A stretch of DNA of 64,000 bases from an uncultured Bacteroidales bacterium (GTDB lineage: Bacteria > Bacteroidota > Bacteroidia > Bacteroidales > UBA932). Each line of letters opens with the position of its first letter. The stretch's first letter is position 1. Both the position numbers and the translations under genes were made by a program. This document shows, piece by piece, positions 1 to 10,239 of this stretch. Below the pieces are notes generated by a model. The model saw only the letters and a program-made list of their open reading frames with translations. It ran no database searches and was not told the DNA's origin. Where the stretch lies: the NCBI GenBank assembly GCA_946406355.1, contig CAMJKI010000002.1, positions 16,970 through 80,969 of the forward strand. The letters run 5' to 3'.

Positions 1-769
1 CCGTCTCTATCATTTCCCCGCCACCCATATACGGAGGCATGGCATCCAGCCATTTCTTTTTTCCGTAAAGGACACCGGTTCCCGTAGCGGCAAAAATCTT
101 GTGACCGGAGAACGCATAAAAATCGCAGTCCAGCTCCTGGACATCTACCCGGCTGTGAACAATGCCTTGAGCACCATCCACCAGTACCGGAACGCCCTTT
201 TTGTGGCAAACAGTAACCATTTCCCGCACAGGGTTAACGATACCTAACACATTGGAAATGTGAGAAATAGCTACAATTCTGGTGCGATGAGAAATCAATT
301 CTTCCAACTGTTCTACCCGCAGCACGCCATTTTCCTGAATGTCAAGGACTTTAAGAACGGCCTTCTTGCGTTGGCAAAGCATCTGCCAGGGTACAATATT
401 GGAGTGATGCTCGGCCATGGAAACTATGATTTCATCTCCTTCGTGCACAAAAGCCTCGCCAAAAGAAAAGGCAACCAGATTGATGGAAGCCGTGGCGCCG
501 GAGGTAAAAACAATCTCCTCCCGGGCCGATGCATGCAGGTAATCTTTAACAAAATCGCGGGTTCCTTCATAGGCATCCGTGGCTTCACCAGCCAAATAAT
601 GAACCGCCCGGTGAATGTTGGCGTTGGCCGTTTGGGCCAGCCTATCCCATTCCTGAATAACCTGAACAGGGCGCTGGGAAGACGCGGCGTTATCCAAATA
701 CACCAGCGGCTTGCCATAGGTTTGGGTGGCAAGGATGGGAAACTGGCTGCGTATTTCTTTAACGTTCAT
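1..769 (-). CDS. sufS: Cysteine desulfurase, SufS type (3' part truncated by window edge)
   Basis: Reverse-strand translation MNVKEIRSQFPILATQTYGKPLVYLDNAASSQRP...ISHISNVLGIVNP...LVDGAQGIVHSRVDVQELDCDFYAFSGHKIFAATGTGVLYGKK; PLP-Lys motif SGHKIFAATG. Confidence 0.93.
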   Translation of the reverse strand, partial: MNVKEIRSQFPILATQTYGKPLVYLDNAASSQRPVQVIQEWDRLAQTANANIHRAVHYLAGEATDAYEGTRDFVKDYLHASAREEIVFTSGATASINLVAFSFGEAFVHEGDEIIVSMAEHHSNIVPWQMLCQRKKAVLKVLDIQENGVLRVEQLEELISHRTRIVAISHISNVLGIVNPVREMVTVCHKKGVPVLVDGAQGIVHSRVDVQELDCDFYAFSGHKIFAATGTGVLYGKKKWLDAMPPYMGGGEMIET

Positions 770-809
770 GTGTATTGGATAAGTTTGCAAATTTACATAA
801 ATTTGCGAT

Positions 810-1397
810 ATGATAGACTATATTAAAGGACAAATCATTGAATTAACCCCCACGGAGTTAATCTTGGAAAACGCAGGAATAGGGTATTCCATCCTCATTT
901 CCCTGCAAACCTTCGAGGCCTTCCAGCAGCAAACACAGGCGGTAGCTTACATCCACCATTATATCCGGGAAGACGAGGAACTGTATTTCGGCTTCGCAAC
1001 AAAAGACGAAAGAGAGCTGTTCCGGCTGTTGATCAGCGTGTCCGGAATTGGCGTGGCATCGGCCCGTATGATGCTGTCTTCGCTCACTTCGGAAGAGATC
1101 CGGCAGGCCATTCTTTCGGAGAATATCAACCGCATTAAAAGCGTGAAGGGGATTGGTCTCAAAAGCGCCCAGAGGCTTATTCTGGAGCTTAAAGACAAAG
1201 TGGTGAAAGGCGAGGGAAGCGAGTCTTCGGCCCTCTTCAAAACAGATAATTCCGCCCTGGTGGAAGAGGCCACAACGGCCCTGGTTATGCTTGGTTTTAC
1301 CAAGGCGGCTATCGCCAAGGTTATGCCCACCCTCATCAAGGAGAACCCCAACGCAAAGGTAGAAGACATAATAAAAGCCGCCTTGAAGCGGCTGTAG
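810..1397 (+). CDS. ruvA: Holliday junction branch migration protein RuvA
   Basis: MIDYIKGQIIELTPTELILENAGIGYSI..., HhH motifs SGIGVASARMML and KGIGLKSAQRLILELKDK. Confidence 0.97.
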   Translation: MIDYIKGQIIELTPTELILENAGIGYSILISLQTFEAFQQQTQAVAYIHHYIREDEELYFGFATKDERELFRLLISVSGIGVASARMMLSSLTSEEIRQAILSENINRIKSVKGIGLKSAQRLILELKDKVVKGEGSESSALFKTDNSALVEEATTALVMLGFTKAAIAKVMPTLIKENPNAKVEDIIKAALKRL

Positions 1398-1454
1398 AGG
1401 GATTGTCGGCTTGACTGGCTATGACGTCATGCCCGGCATCGATCGGGCATCTTT

Positions 1455-1470
1455 CGTTCCACGTGGAACA
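1455..1470. promoter_or_regulatory. parS-like palindrome (CGTTCCACGTGGAACA)
   Basis: 14-bp perfect palindrome GTTCCACGTGGAAC at 1456-1469, matching the ParB/Spo0J parS consensus class; ends 1 bp before the mnmG stop codon. Confidence 0.75.
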
Positions 1471-1471
1471 A

Positions 1472-3409
1472 CTAACGTCCAAAATAAACCAATAGAACGG
1501 AAATATCTGCGGGAGAAACGCCCGATATCCTGGAAGCCTGAGCAATGGTCTCAGGCTTATACTTTGCCAATTTCTGCCGACATTCGATGGTCAAACCCTG
1601 AATTCCGTTGAAGTCGAAACCAGCAGGAATCTTAATATATTCAAGCCTGTTATTCTTTTCGGCCTGCAATTTCTCGCGCTCAATATACCCTGCATACTTC
1701 AAAGAAACCTCCACGGAAGTAATTACGTCAGGGGAATATGGAGCAAAGCGACGCAGGGGGTCAGGGGGATTAAGCCCCCTGTCAGATGAAACCTGTTGAA
1801 CAAAAGCGTTAGCATTTGTTCCACGTGGAACAAAAAGTAGGAGTTCTGCAAGGGAGAGCTCAGGACGAGAAACCAGATCTACAAGGTGTTTAGACTCGGT
1901 AATAGGAGTTGATCCAACCGATTCAAGGTACGGATTAATCTCCTCTGGACGAAGCTTAACCTTGTAAGACAAGCCCTCCAGCGCCTTAACATCGGCATAT
2001 TTTGTCTCGAACTGGTGATAGCGTTCGTCGGAGGCCAAACCAATCTTATGAGACAATTCGGTAAGACGGAAATCGGCATTGTCCTGCCGTAAAAGGATAC
2101 GGAACTCGGCCCTGGACGTGAACATCCTATAAGGTTCGTCCACACCTTTATTAATTAAATCGTCTATAAGCACACCGATATAAGCCTGGTCTCTGTGCAA
2201 GACAAACGGCTCTGCCTCCTGCAGCTTCAGATGAGCATTAATACCGGCCATAATACCCTGGGCGGCTGCTTCTTCATAACCGGTAGTACCATTAACCTGG
2301 CCGGCCAAGAAAAGATTCTCTACCACCTTGGACTCCAGGGAATAGTGCAGATACTGCGGATCAAAATAATCATATTCTACCGCATAAGCCGGCTTGAATA
2401 CCACGGCATTTTCCAAACCCTCAATAGCGTGCAAGGCTTCCAACTGAACCTCAAGAGGTAGGGAAGAGGAGAAACCCTGGAGGTAGTACTCCGGTGAATT
2501 AGAGCCCTCGGGTTCCAGAAACAACTGATGGGAATCCTTATCGGAGAAAGTTTTTAACTTGTCTTCAATGCTGGGACAGTACCTGGGGCCACGGCCATGA
2601 ATGCGTCCGGTAAACAGGGGCGAGCGGTCAAAGCCCGTCTTCAGAATAGCATGTACCTTCTCGTTGGTATGAAGCAGATAGCAATCCATCTGCGCACGGT
2701 TACCCTGAACAGCCGAAGGAACATTCAGGAAAGAAAAGCGCTCCGGATTCTCATCGCCTTTTTGAGGAACCAGGGAGGAAAGGTCCAGCGAACGGATGTC
2801 GATTCGGGGCGGGGTGCCGGTTTTCATCCGGGCGGTGGGGACACCCAAAGAAGCCAGCTGGTCGGAAATCCCATAAGACGCCATCTCCCCGATGCGGCCT
2901 CCCTCAAAAGTGTTCTCGCCGATATACATCCTACCGTTGAGGAAGGTGCCGGCAGTTAAAACAAAGGCCCGAGCGTGGAAAATTGCACCTGTAACAGTAC
3001 GAACGCCGCAGATTTTGGAATTCTCAAAGAGAAAACTTGCGGCAAAATCTGCGTAAATACTTAATTTAGAATTACTTAGCAGATAATTTAGCCATGTTCG
3101 GGAAAAGAGCTGTTTGTCGCACTGGGCGCGCGGACTCCACATGGCAGGTCCCTTTGAGCGATTAAGCATCCGGAACTGAAGCGTAGCGGCATCGGTCACC
3201 AATCCGGTATAGCCACCCAGCGCATCAATCTCGCGAACAATCTGACCTTTGGCAATTCCGCCCACCGCCGGGTTGCAGGACATCTTGGCCAGGCCATACA
3301 AATCCGGCGTAATGAGTAAAACGGAGGAACCCATATTAGCGGCAGCCATGGCCGCTTCACAGCCGGCATGACCACCGCCTATAACTATAATATCATAGCT
3401 GCCTGTCAT
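1472..3409 (-). CDS. mnmG: tRNA uridine-5-carboxymethylaminomethyl modification enzyme MnmG (GidA)
   Basis: [29 protein letters not shown]..., [24 protein letters not shown]-terminal [26 protein letters not shown]. Confidence 0.98.
   Translation of the reverse strand: MTGSYDIIVIGGGHAGCEAAMAAANMGSSVLLITPDLYGLAKMSCNPAVGGIAKGQIVREIDALGGYTGLVTDAATLQFRMLNRSKGPAMWSPRAQCDKQLFSRTWLNYLLSNSKLSIYADFAASFLFENSKICGVRTVTGAIFHARAFVLTAGTFLNGRMYIGENTFEGGRIGEMASYGISDQLASLGVPTARMKTGTPPRIDIRSLDLSSLVPQKGDENPERFSFLNVPSAVQGNRAQMDCYLLHTNEKVHAILKTGFDRSPLFTGRIHGRGPRYCPSIEDKLKTFSDKDSHQLFLEPEGSNSPEYYLQGFSSSLPLEVQLEALHAIEGLENAVVFKPAYAVEYDYFDPQYLHYSLESKVVENLFLAGQVNGTTGYEEAAAQGIMAGINAHLKLQEAEPFVLHRDQAYIGVLIDDLINKGVDEPYRMFTSRAEFRILLRQDNADFRLTELSHKIGLASDERYHQFETKYADVKALEGLSYKVKLRPEEINPYLESVGSTPITESKHLVDLVSRPELSLAELLLFVPRGTNANAFVQQVSSDRGLNPPDPLRRFAPYSPDVITSVEVSLKYAGYIEREKLQAEKNNRLEYIKIPAGFDFNGIQGLTIECRQKLAKYKPETIAQASRISGVSPADISVLLVYFGR
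1817..1832. promoter_or_regulatory. parS-like palindrome TGTTCCACGTGGAACA (inside mnmG)
   Basis: Perfect 16-bp palindrome; second copy about 362 bp from the first. Confidence 0.8.
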
Positions 3410-3831
3410 ACAAGCTCACGAAGGGACAGATAATAATTCTCCTTGGAACGCATGGTAGCAATATCGGCCTTGCTATGGTCGTCGTATCCAATAAGGTGCA
3501 GCAGGCCATGAACAATTACCCGATTCAATTCATCGGCAAACTCGGTTCCATAGGTAATGGCATTTTCCCGGACGGAATCAATGGAAATGAACAGATCTCC
3601 GGAAAGACGGTCTCCTACACAATAGTCGAAGGTGATAATATCCGTGAAGTAGTCGTGCTGAAGATACTTCATATTCACGTCCAGGATATAATTGTCGGAA
3701 CAAAAGATAACAGACACATCGCCAAGCCGGCGGATCTCACTCTCGGCAACCAGCTTTAGCCAGCGGGAAGTTCGGCGCTTCTCGGGATAGGAGAACTTGA
3801 TATCTTCGGTAAAATAGGAAACCATAGCCAA
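3406..3831 (-). CDS. ybeY: Endoribonuclease YbeY (rRNA maturation)
   Basis: Zn-binding motif [12 protein letters not shown] preceded by DIITFDYC. Confidence 0.95.
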   Translation of the reverse strand: MAMVSYFTEDIKFSYPEKRRTSRWLKLVAESEIRRLGDVSVIFCSDNYILDVNMKYLQHDYFTDIITFDYCVGDRLSGDLFISIDSVRENAITYGTEFADELNRVIVHGLLHLIGYDDHSKADIATMRSKENYYLSLRELV

Positions 3832-3841
3832 AATATTTATG

Positions 3842-3858
3842 CAAAATTAGTAAATTTG
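3842..3858. promoter_or_regulatory. Back-to-back Bacteroidota -7 boxes for ybeY (-) and hflX (+)
   Basis: CAAAATTA 3842-3849 (TAATTTTG on -) and TAAATTTG 3851-3858 (+), both matching TAnnTTTG. Confidence 0.55.
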
Positions 3859-3864
3859 CGTGAT

Positions 3865-5049
3865 ATGAGCGAATTCAAGACAAATAAAGCCGTATTCGTG
3901 GGCGTCATCCTGGAGAAAGGAGCCGAGCGTAAGGTGCAGGAGTACCTGGACGAACTGGCGTTTCTGGCCGAAACGGCCGGCGCCATTCCCGACAAGATGT
4001 TCACCCAGCGGCTGGACCGGCCGGACAAGGCCACCTATATCGGCCCTGGCAAACTGGAGGAAATCAAGGAATATTGCCAGGAAAACGAGATGGAGTACGT
4101 TATTTTTGACGATGAACTCACGGGCATGCAACAGCGCAATATCGAGAAGGTGATTGCATGCAGCGACGTAATAGACCGTACCAGCCTTATCCTGGAAATC
4201 TTTGCCCAGCGAGCCAAAACCTCCTATGCCAAAATGCAGGTGGAGCTGGCCCACTATAATTATATGCTGCCACGCCTGGCGGGCATGTGGACGCACCTGG
4301 AGCGACAGCGCGGCGGCATGGGAACCCGCGGCGGTATGGGTGAAACCCAGATAGAGATTGACCGCCGGATTGTGAAGCAGCGCATTTCCAAGCTGAAGGA
4401 GGACCTCAAAAAGGTGGACAAGCAGATGGCCACCCAAAGGAGCAACCGGGGCTCACTGGTGCGGCTGGCCCTGGTGGGCTATACCAATGTGGGAAAAAGC
4501 ACGCTAATGAACCTCCTGGCCAAGAGCGACGTATTTGCCGAAAACAAGCTGTTTGCTACGCTGGACACCACCGTGCGCAAGGTGGTCATAGAGAATGTGC
4601 CTTTCCTGCTGAGTGACACTGTGGGCTTTATCCGCAAGTTGCCCACCCAGCTGGTAGAGGCCTTCAAGAGCACCCTGGACGAGGTTCGCGAGGCCGATGT
4701 GCTGGTGCACGTGGTAGACATCTCCCATCCCGGATTCGAGGAGCAGATGGAGGTGGTGGAAAGGACGCTGCGGGAAATTGGCGCAGCGGGCAAACCCGTG
4801 TATGTAGTATTCAATAAAGTGGATGCTTACACTTATGAACCCTACGACGAGTTCTCCCTGGAGCCTCCCAAGCCCATCAACCGCACCTTGGAGGAGCTCA
4901 AAAACAGCTGGATTGCCGAGGAAAAGACGCCCTGCATCTTCATTTCGGCCAAGGAGAAAATCGGCATGGAAAAACTCCGCAACGACCTGTATAAGATTGT
5001 TGCAGAGATGCATGCCGGCCGGTACCCGTTCAACAACTTTTTGTGGTAA
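3865..5049 (+). CDS. hflX: GTPase HflX
   Basis: GTRGGMGETQIEIDRR, P-loop GYTNVGKSTLMN, DTVGFIRKLPTQLVEAFKSTL. ORF opens at 3856; the ATG at 3865 (MSEFKTNK) fits better. Confidence 0.96.
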   Translation: MSEFKTNKAVFVGVILEKGAERKVQEYLDELAFLAETAGAIPDKMFTQRLDRPDKATYIGPGKLEEIKEYCQENEMEYVIFDDELTGMQQRNIEKVIACSDVIDRTSLILEIFAQRAKTSYAKMQVELAHYNYMLPRLAGMWTHLERQRGGMGTRGGMGETQIEIDRRIVKQRISKLKEDLKKVDKQMATQRSNRGSLVRLALVGYTNVGKSTLMNLLAKSDVFAENKLFATLDTTVRKVVIENVPFLLSDTVGFIRKLPTQLVEAFKSTLDEVREADVLVHVVDISHPGFEEQMEVVERTLREIGAAGKPVYVVFNKVDAYTYEPYDEFSLEPPKPINRTLEELKNSWIAEEKTPCIFISAKEKIGMEKLRNDLYKIVAEMHAGRYPFNNFLW

Positions 5050-5103
5050 TTGGGCCTTGTTTGAATTAATATTCAACTATTTTCGTCAAAATTAGCATTT
5101 TTT

Positions 5104-5136
5104 CGAGCGCTTTTATTTTGTAAGGAAAAGCGCTCG
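5104..5136 (+). terminator. Hairpin downstream of hflX
   Basis: Inverted repeat CGAGCGCTTTT ... AAAAGCGCTCG, 11-bp perfect stem. Confidence 0.5.
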
Positions 5137-5360
5137 TAATTTTACGGATTATAAGCAACCAGCGCACCCAAAACCCCTAAAAATAACGAACGGCGTGAAT
5201 AATTATACTATATTATATATATGAATCCCGCTCGGGAATTTGCATAATTAAAATTTCTTTCCAATCTTTGCAGCCTATTCCGTTTAACAGACGGGGTTTT
5301 GTCGTTTTATTCGACGTAGAGTATTTGTATCAATATTTATGTTTAACTAATGTCTTGCTT

Positions 5361-8300
5361 ATGAAAAAGTTCAAGATTTTTCTCTCGGCAGTGGCAGTTT
5401 TAGCAATGTCCTTCACGGCAGCGGCACAGAACATCAATGTGTCCGGTAAAGTGACGGATGCGGCTGGTGAACCCATCGTGGGCGCCAATGTGGTGCTCGC
5501 CGGTTCCTCCACCACCTATGCCCTGACCGATGTCTCCGGCGCTTATAAAATCAGTGTTCCGCGCAATGGAACCCTGGACGTAAGCTGCCTGGGTTACCAG
5601 AGTGTTTCTGTTCCCGTAAACGGACAGACCACCCTGAACATTGTCCTCCAGGACGATACACAGATGCTGGATGAGACCATCGTGGTGGCATTCGGTACTT
5701 CCACCAAGGAAGCTTTTACCGGAGCGGCCAAGGTGATCGGCGACGAAAAGTTGCAGCGCTCCACCGTAACGGAAGTTACCAGCGCATTAGCCGGTCAGGT
5801 GGCTGGTGTACAGCTCACCTCTTCCAACGGTGCCCCTGGTTCCAAGCCTACCCTCCGTATCCGCGGTATCAGCTCCATTTCTGCCGGCAACGATCCTCTG
5901 ATCATTGTGGACGGCGCCCCCTTCGGCGGTGATTTGAACAATATCAACCCGGCCGATATCGAGAGCATGACCGTGCAGAAGGATGCTGCTTCCAACGCCC
6001 TCTATGGTGCCCGTGGTGCCAACGGTGTTATCATGATTACCACCAAGAGAGCCAAGCAGTCGGACGCCATTGTTACGCTGGACGCCAAAGTTGGTGTTAA
6101 CACCAAGGGCCTGCAGAACTACGTAACCTTCCGCGATCCCGCCGCTTACTACGAGATGCACTACCAGTCTCTGTACAATTATTATGTAGACAAGAAGGGT
6201 GACTCTGCCGCTATGGCCTACCGCCATGCCAACGAAGTGCTTACCGGTTCTTCTTCCAGCGGCGGTCTGGGTTATCTGGTGTACAGCGTTCCCGACGGAC
6301 AGTATCTCATTGGTTCCAATGGCAAACTGAACCCGAACGCCACCCTGGGCAACCACATCACCTACAAGGGCGAAGATTATCTGGTTACCCCCGATAACTG
6401 GGACGACTACGCATACCGTACCGGCATCCGTCAGGAATACAACGTTTCCGTATCGGCCGGCGGTCCCAAGAGTTCCTTCTATGCCGCTGTCGGTTACCTG
6501 GACAACCAGGGTATCACCAAAGCTTCCGACATGCAGCGTATGACCGGCCGTCTGCGCGCCGACTACCAGGCCAAGAGCTGGCTCAAGGTTGGTGCCAACA
6601 TCGGTCTCACCCACTTCAACTTCAATTCGCTGGGCAACAACGGTTCCAGCAACTCCACCGGTAACATCTGGGCCTTCACTTCCCAGCTGGCTCCTATCTA
6701 TCCCCTGTGGATCAGAAACGGAGACGGCTCCATCAAGAAAGACTCCAACGGTTTTGAAATGATGGACTACGGTTCCAAGCTGAACGCCGGTCTCACCCGT
6801 ACTTACCTGGGAGACTCCAACGCCCTTATGGACAGCTACCTGAACACCCGTAACCAGGAAGGCAACTCCGTGAGCGCTAACGGTTTCGTGGATATTGACA
6901 TCCTGCGGGGCCTCAAGCTCACCATCAACGGTACCGGTTATGTAGATGAAACCCGTTCCAAGTATGTGTACAACCCGTACTATGGCCAGTTCGACTCTAC
7001 CGGTGGTACCGTAGAAGTGGAGCACAGCCGTTACATCACCTACAACCTGCAGCAAATCCTCAACTACAATACCGAATTTGCAAACCGTTTCCACCTGGGT
7101 GCCATGCTCGGTCATGAGTATTATAATTCCAGAAGCTACAATCTCTGGGGCTCCAAGTCCAAGATGTTCGACCAGAGCAACACCGAACTCAGCGGTGCGG
7201 TTGTAGACGGTAAGAATGCCGGTTCCTCCCTCTCCGAGTACAACAACGAAGGTTTCTTCGCCCGTGTACTGTTCGACGACAACAATACCTTCTTCCTGAA
7301 CGCCTCCGTGCGTCGCGACGCTTCTTCCCGCTTCGCTCCGGAAAAGCGCTGGGGTACCTTCTGGGCCCTGGGTGCCGCCTGGATCATCTCCAAGGAAAGC
7401 TGGTTCAACGCCCCCTGGATTGATGAACTCAAGTTCAAGGCTTCCATCGGCTCGCAGGGTAACGACAACATCGGTTCCTACCGTTATACCGATACCTACG
7501 ATATCGTTAACTCCGACGGCGAAGTAGCTACCTCCTTCTCCACGAAGGGTAACCGCGACATCACTTGGGAAACCAACACCAACTTCAATGCCGGTATTGA
7601 GTTCTCCCTCTTCAACCGTGTGTCCGGTAGCATCGACTACTTCTCCCGTAAGACCACCGACATGCTGTTCTCCTTCCCTGTGGCACCGTCCCTGGGTTAC
7701 AGCTCCTATTATGCCAACGTTGGTGATATGAACAACCGCGGTATTGAGGTGGACCTGAGCGTTAATATTATCAACAAGAAGAACTTCCGTTGGGATGTTA
7801 ACGGTAACCTCACCTATTTCAAGAACAAGATTACCATGCTGCACGACGAAAAGAAAACCACCCGTGCCTATGACATGAATGGTAATCTTACCGAAGGTTA
7901 CTCCTCCGGTTCCCAGTTCGTGGGAGAAGGTGCTTCCCTCTACAGCTGGTACGTTAGAGAATATGCCGGCGTAGATCCCGAAACCGGTGAATCCCTCTGG
8001 TATAAGATCCAGTGGAAGACGGACGAGGACGGCAACGAGATCAAGGACGAGAACGACCATCCCATCTTTGACGGTGTTACCACCACCAAGGCCTATGCCG
8101 ATGCCTCCCAGTTCATCAACAACAAGTCTGGTATGGCTCCCGTCTATGGCGGCTTCGGTACCAGCCTGGAACTCTATGGTGTAGACTTCTCCATCAACTT
8201 CAGCTATCAGCTGGGCGGCTGGCGTTACGACAGCCAGTATGCCTCCTTCATGGCTTCTGCTGCCGGTTCCAACATCGGCTACAACTACCATGTAGACCTC

Positions 8301-8624
8301 CTGAAGTCCTGGACCAAGGAGAATCCCAATACCGACGTTCCCCGTTTCCAGTACGGTGACACCTATTCTGCCGGTACTTCTACCCGCTTCCTTACGAAAG
8401 CCAGCTATCTGAACATCGAGAACGTGAACCTGGGTTACACCTTCCCGGCCAAGCTCACCCAGAAGGTGAAGATCTCTTCCCTGAGAATTTACGTGGCCGC
8501 CGAAAACCTGGGTTACTGGTCTGTGCGTACGGGCTTCGACCCTCGTCAGGGTTACTCCGCCGCCGATGCTTCTTCCTACTCCCCGATGAGAACTATCTCG
8601 GGTGGTATCACTGTTAAATTCTAA
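5361..8624 (+). CDS. SusC/RagA-family TonB-linked outer membrane protein
   Basis: MKKFKIFLSAVAVLAMSFTAAAQNINVSGKVTDAAGEPIVGANVVL; plug ALAGQVAGVQLTSSNGAPGSKPTLRIRGISSISAGNDPLIIVDGAPFGGDLNNINPADIESMTVQKDAASNALYGARGANGVIMITTK. The ORF track start at 5268 lies upstream of the signal peptide. Confidence 0.97.
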   Translation: MKKFKIFLSAVAVLAMSFTAAAQNINVSGKVTDAAGEPIVGANVVLAGSSTTYALTDVSGAYKISVPRNGTLDVSCLGYQSVSVPVNGQTTLNIVLQDDTQMLDETIVVAFGTSTKEAFTGAAKVIGDEKLQRSTVTEVTSALAGQVAGVQLTSSNGAPGSKPTLRIRGISSISAGNDPLIIVDGAPFGGDLNNINPADIESMTVQKDAASNALYGARGANGVIMITTKRAKQSDAIVTLDAKVGVNTKGLQNYVTFRDPAAYYEMHYQSLYNYYVDKKGDSAAMAYRHANEVLTGSSSSGGLGYLVYSVPDGQYLIGSNGKLNPNATLGNHITYKGEDYLVTPDNWDDYAYRTGIRQEYNVSVSAGGPKSSFYAAVGYLDNQGITKASDMQRMTGRLRADYQAKSWLKVGANIGLTHFNFNSLGNNGSSNSTGNIWAFTSQLAPIYPLWIRNGDGSIKKDSNGFEMMDYGSKLNAGLTRTYLGDSNALMDSYLNTRNQEGNSVSANGFVDIDILRGLKLTINGTGYVDETRSKYVYNPYYGQFDSTGGTVEVEHSRYITYNLQQILNYNTEFANRFHLGAMLGHEYYNSRSYNLWGSKSKMFDQSNTELSGAVVDGKNAGSSLSEYNNEGFFARVLFDDNNTFFLNASVRRDASSRFAPEKRWGTFWALGAAWIISKESWFNAPWIDELKFKASIGSQGNDNIGSYRYTDTYDIVNSDGEVATSFSTKGNRDITWETNTNFNAGIEFSLFNRVSGSIDYFSRKTTDMLFSFPVAPSLGYSSYYANVGDMNNRGIEVDLSVNIINKKNFRWDVNGNLTYFKNKITMLHDEKKTTRAYDMNGNLTEGYSSGSQFVGEGASLYSWYVREYAGVDPETGESLWYKIQWKTDEDGNEIKDENDHPIFDGVTTTKAYADASQFINNKSGMAPVYGGFGTSLELYGVDFSINFSYQLGGWRYDSQYASFMASAAGSNIGYNYHVDLLKSWTKENPNTDVPRFQYGDTYSAGTSTRFLTKASYLNIENVNLGYTFPAKLTQKVKISSLRIYVAAENLGYWSVRTGFDPRQGYSAADASSYSPMRTISGGITVKF

Positions 8625-8636
8625 TCCGACACGAAT

Positions 8637-10220
8637 ATGAAAAACATACTTAAATTCGTTTCTGTCGCGGTCCTTGCTTCTGTTGTTCTCAACGCCTGCA
8701 TCAAGGAAACATTCCCGATGAGCTCCACAGCCACCACCGAGCAGGTAAGTTCTTCTGCATCGGCTCTTGAAGCTTCCGTAAACGGTATTCCCGCCCAGAT
8801 GTCCCAGGGTTACCTGGTATATGGCAGCCAGACTTACGAGAACGATATGGCCTATCCGCTGTACATGATTACTTTCGCCGAGATGACCGGTGAAATGTAC
8901 GCCGTGGGCGATGCAGGCTATGATCACTATCAGAACGCCAGCACCTGCCTCAGTTATGGTCCTACCGCCGCTCGCCAGAGCTATGTTCCCTGGAGAACCA
9001 TGTATATGTTCGTCAAGAGCGCCAACGATGTAATCGGTGCCATTAACGAAGAGACCGCATCCGAGGCTCAGCTCGCCTATAAGGGCATGGCTTATGCCTA
9101 CCGTGCTTTCTGCTACTTCATGCTCACCAGCATGTACGAACCCGTGGAAAACAAATACACCGATGTTTCCAAGGTTAAAGGTCTTACCGTTCCTATCGTG
9201 ACCGAAGAGACTACCGAAGAACAGGCCAAGAAGAACCCCCGCGCTTCGCATGCCGAAATGATTTCCTTCATCCTGAGCGATTTGGACAACGCCGAGAAGT
9301 ACCTGGCCAACAGCACCTCTTCCAACAAGATGTTCCCTTCCCTTGCCGTTGCATACGGCATTCGCGCCAAAGTGCTCATGCTGGACGGCAAGTATGCCGA
9401 AGCAGAGAAGTATGCCCGTCAGGCTATCACCGCCTCCGGTTGCCGCCCGCTCACCCAGGCCGAATGGGAAGATCCCAAGACCGGTTTCAATACCGCCAAC
9501 GACGCCTGGATGTGGTATACCACCTATTCCGCCGAAAACATGGGTAACCTGTGCAACTTCACCGGCTGGATGGCCGCTGAGGCCGACTGGGGCTATGCTT
9601 CCCTTACCGTTCCCGGCATTGACAAGGCCCTGTATGAACGCATCCCCGACACGGACTTCCGCAAACATTCCTGGGTAGATCCTGAAAAGATGGATTATTA
9701 CAAGTACCAGACTGTCCGCGATGCCGACTGGTTCGAAGAACTGCCGGATTACACCTCCCTTAAGTTCCGCTGCGTTGGCGGTGACTTTGAGACCTACAGC
9801 GTAGGTGGCGTGTGCGACGTTCCCATGATGCGCGTAGAGGAAATGTACTACATTGAGGCCGAGGCAAAGGCTCACCAGAATCTGTCCGCTGGCGTTGAGG
9901 CCATGGTCAACTTCGTGAAGACTTACCGCGATCCCGAGTACAACTTCCGCGCTGCAAGCTTCGACGAGTTTGCCGACGAATATGTTTACCAGAAAAAGGT
10001 TGAGTTCTGGGGAGAAGGTATCTCCTTCCACGACATCAAGCGCCTCAAGACTGGTGTTTACCAGGGTTACGAAGGCACTAACGCTCCCGGTACCAACTTC
10101 GCTATCAACTGTGACGGCATTAAGCCTAACATGAACTTCTGCATCCCTACCTCCGAGGTTGAGAACAATACTGCTCTCGAGGGATTCAACAACCCCGACC
10201 CCTCCGGTACTGTTAAATAA
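8637..10220 (+). CDS. SusD/RagB-family outer membrane lipoprotein
   Basis: Lipobox VVLNAC; directly downstream of susC; C-terminal pattern EYVYQKKVEFWGEGISFHDIKRLKTG typical of SusD/RagB. Confidence 0.93.
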   Translation: MKNILKFVSVAVLASVVLNACIKETFPMSSTATTEQVSSSASALEASVNGIPAQMSQGYLVYGSQTYENDMAYPLYMITFAEMTGEMYAVGDAGYDHYQNASTCLSYGPTAARQSYVPWRTMYMFVKSANDVIGAINEETASEAQLAYKGMAYAYRAFCYFMLTSMYEPVENKYTDVSKVKGLTVPIVTEETTEEQAKKNPRASHAEMISFILSDLDNAEKYLANSTSSNKMFPSLAVAYGIRAKVLMLDGKYAEAEKYARQAITASGCRPLTQAEWEDPKTGFNTANDAWMWYTTYSAENMGNLCNFTGWMAAEADWGYASLTVPGIDKALYERIPDTDFRKHSWVDPEKMDYYKYQTVRDADWFEELPDYTSLKFRCVGGDFETYSVGGVCDVPMMRVEEMYYIEAEAKAHQNLSAGVEAMVNFVKTYRDPEYNFRAASFDEFADEYVYQKKVEFWGEGISFHDIKRLKTGVYQGYEGTNAPGTNFAINCDGIKPNMNFCIPTSEVENNTALEGFNNPDPSGTVK

Positions 10221-10239
10221 TTAGAAAAAATCGCGCAAT

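Noticed and set aside
5050-5360. Possible riboswitch or long structured leader before susC
   Set aside because: One clear hairpin is best explained as the hflX terminator, and no known riboswitch core was recognised.
5787-10031. 1414-aa minus-strand ORF antisense to susC and susD
   Set aside because: Shadow ORF: low-complexity G/V/H/I-rich product with no family motifs. Both opposite-strand genes are clearly real, and such frames arise from codon-position bias.
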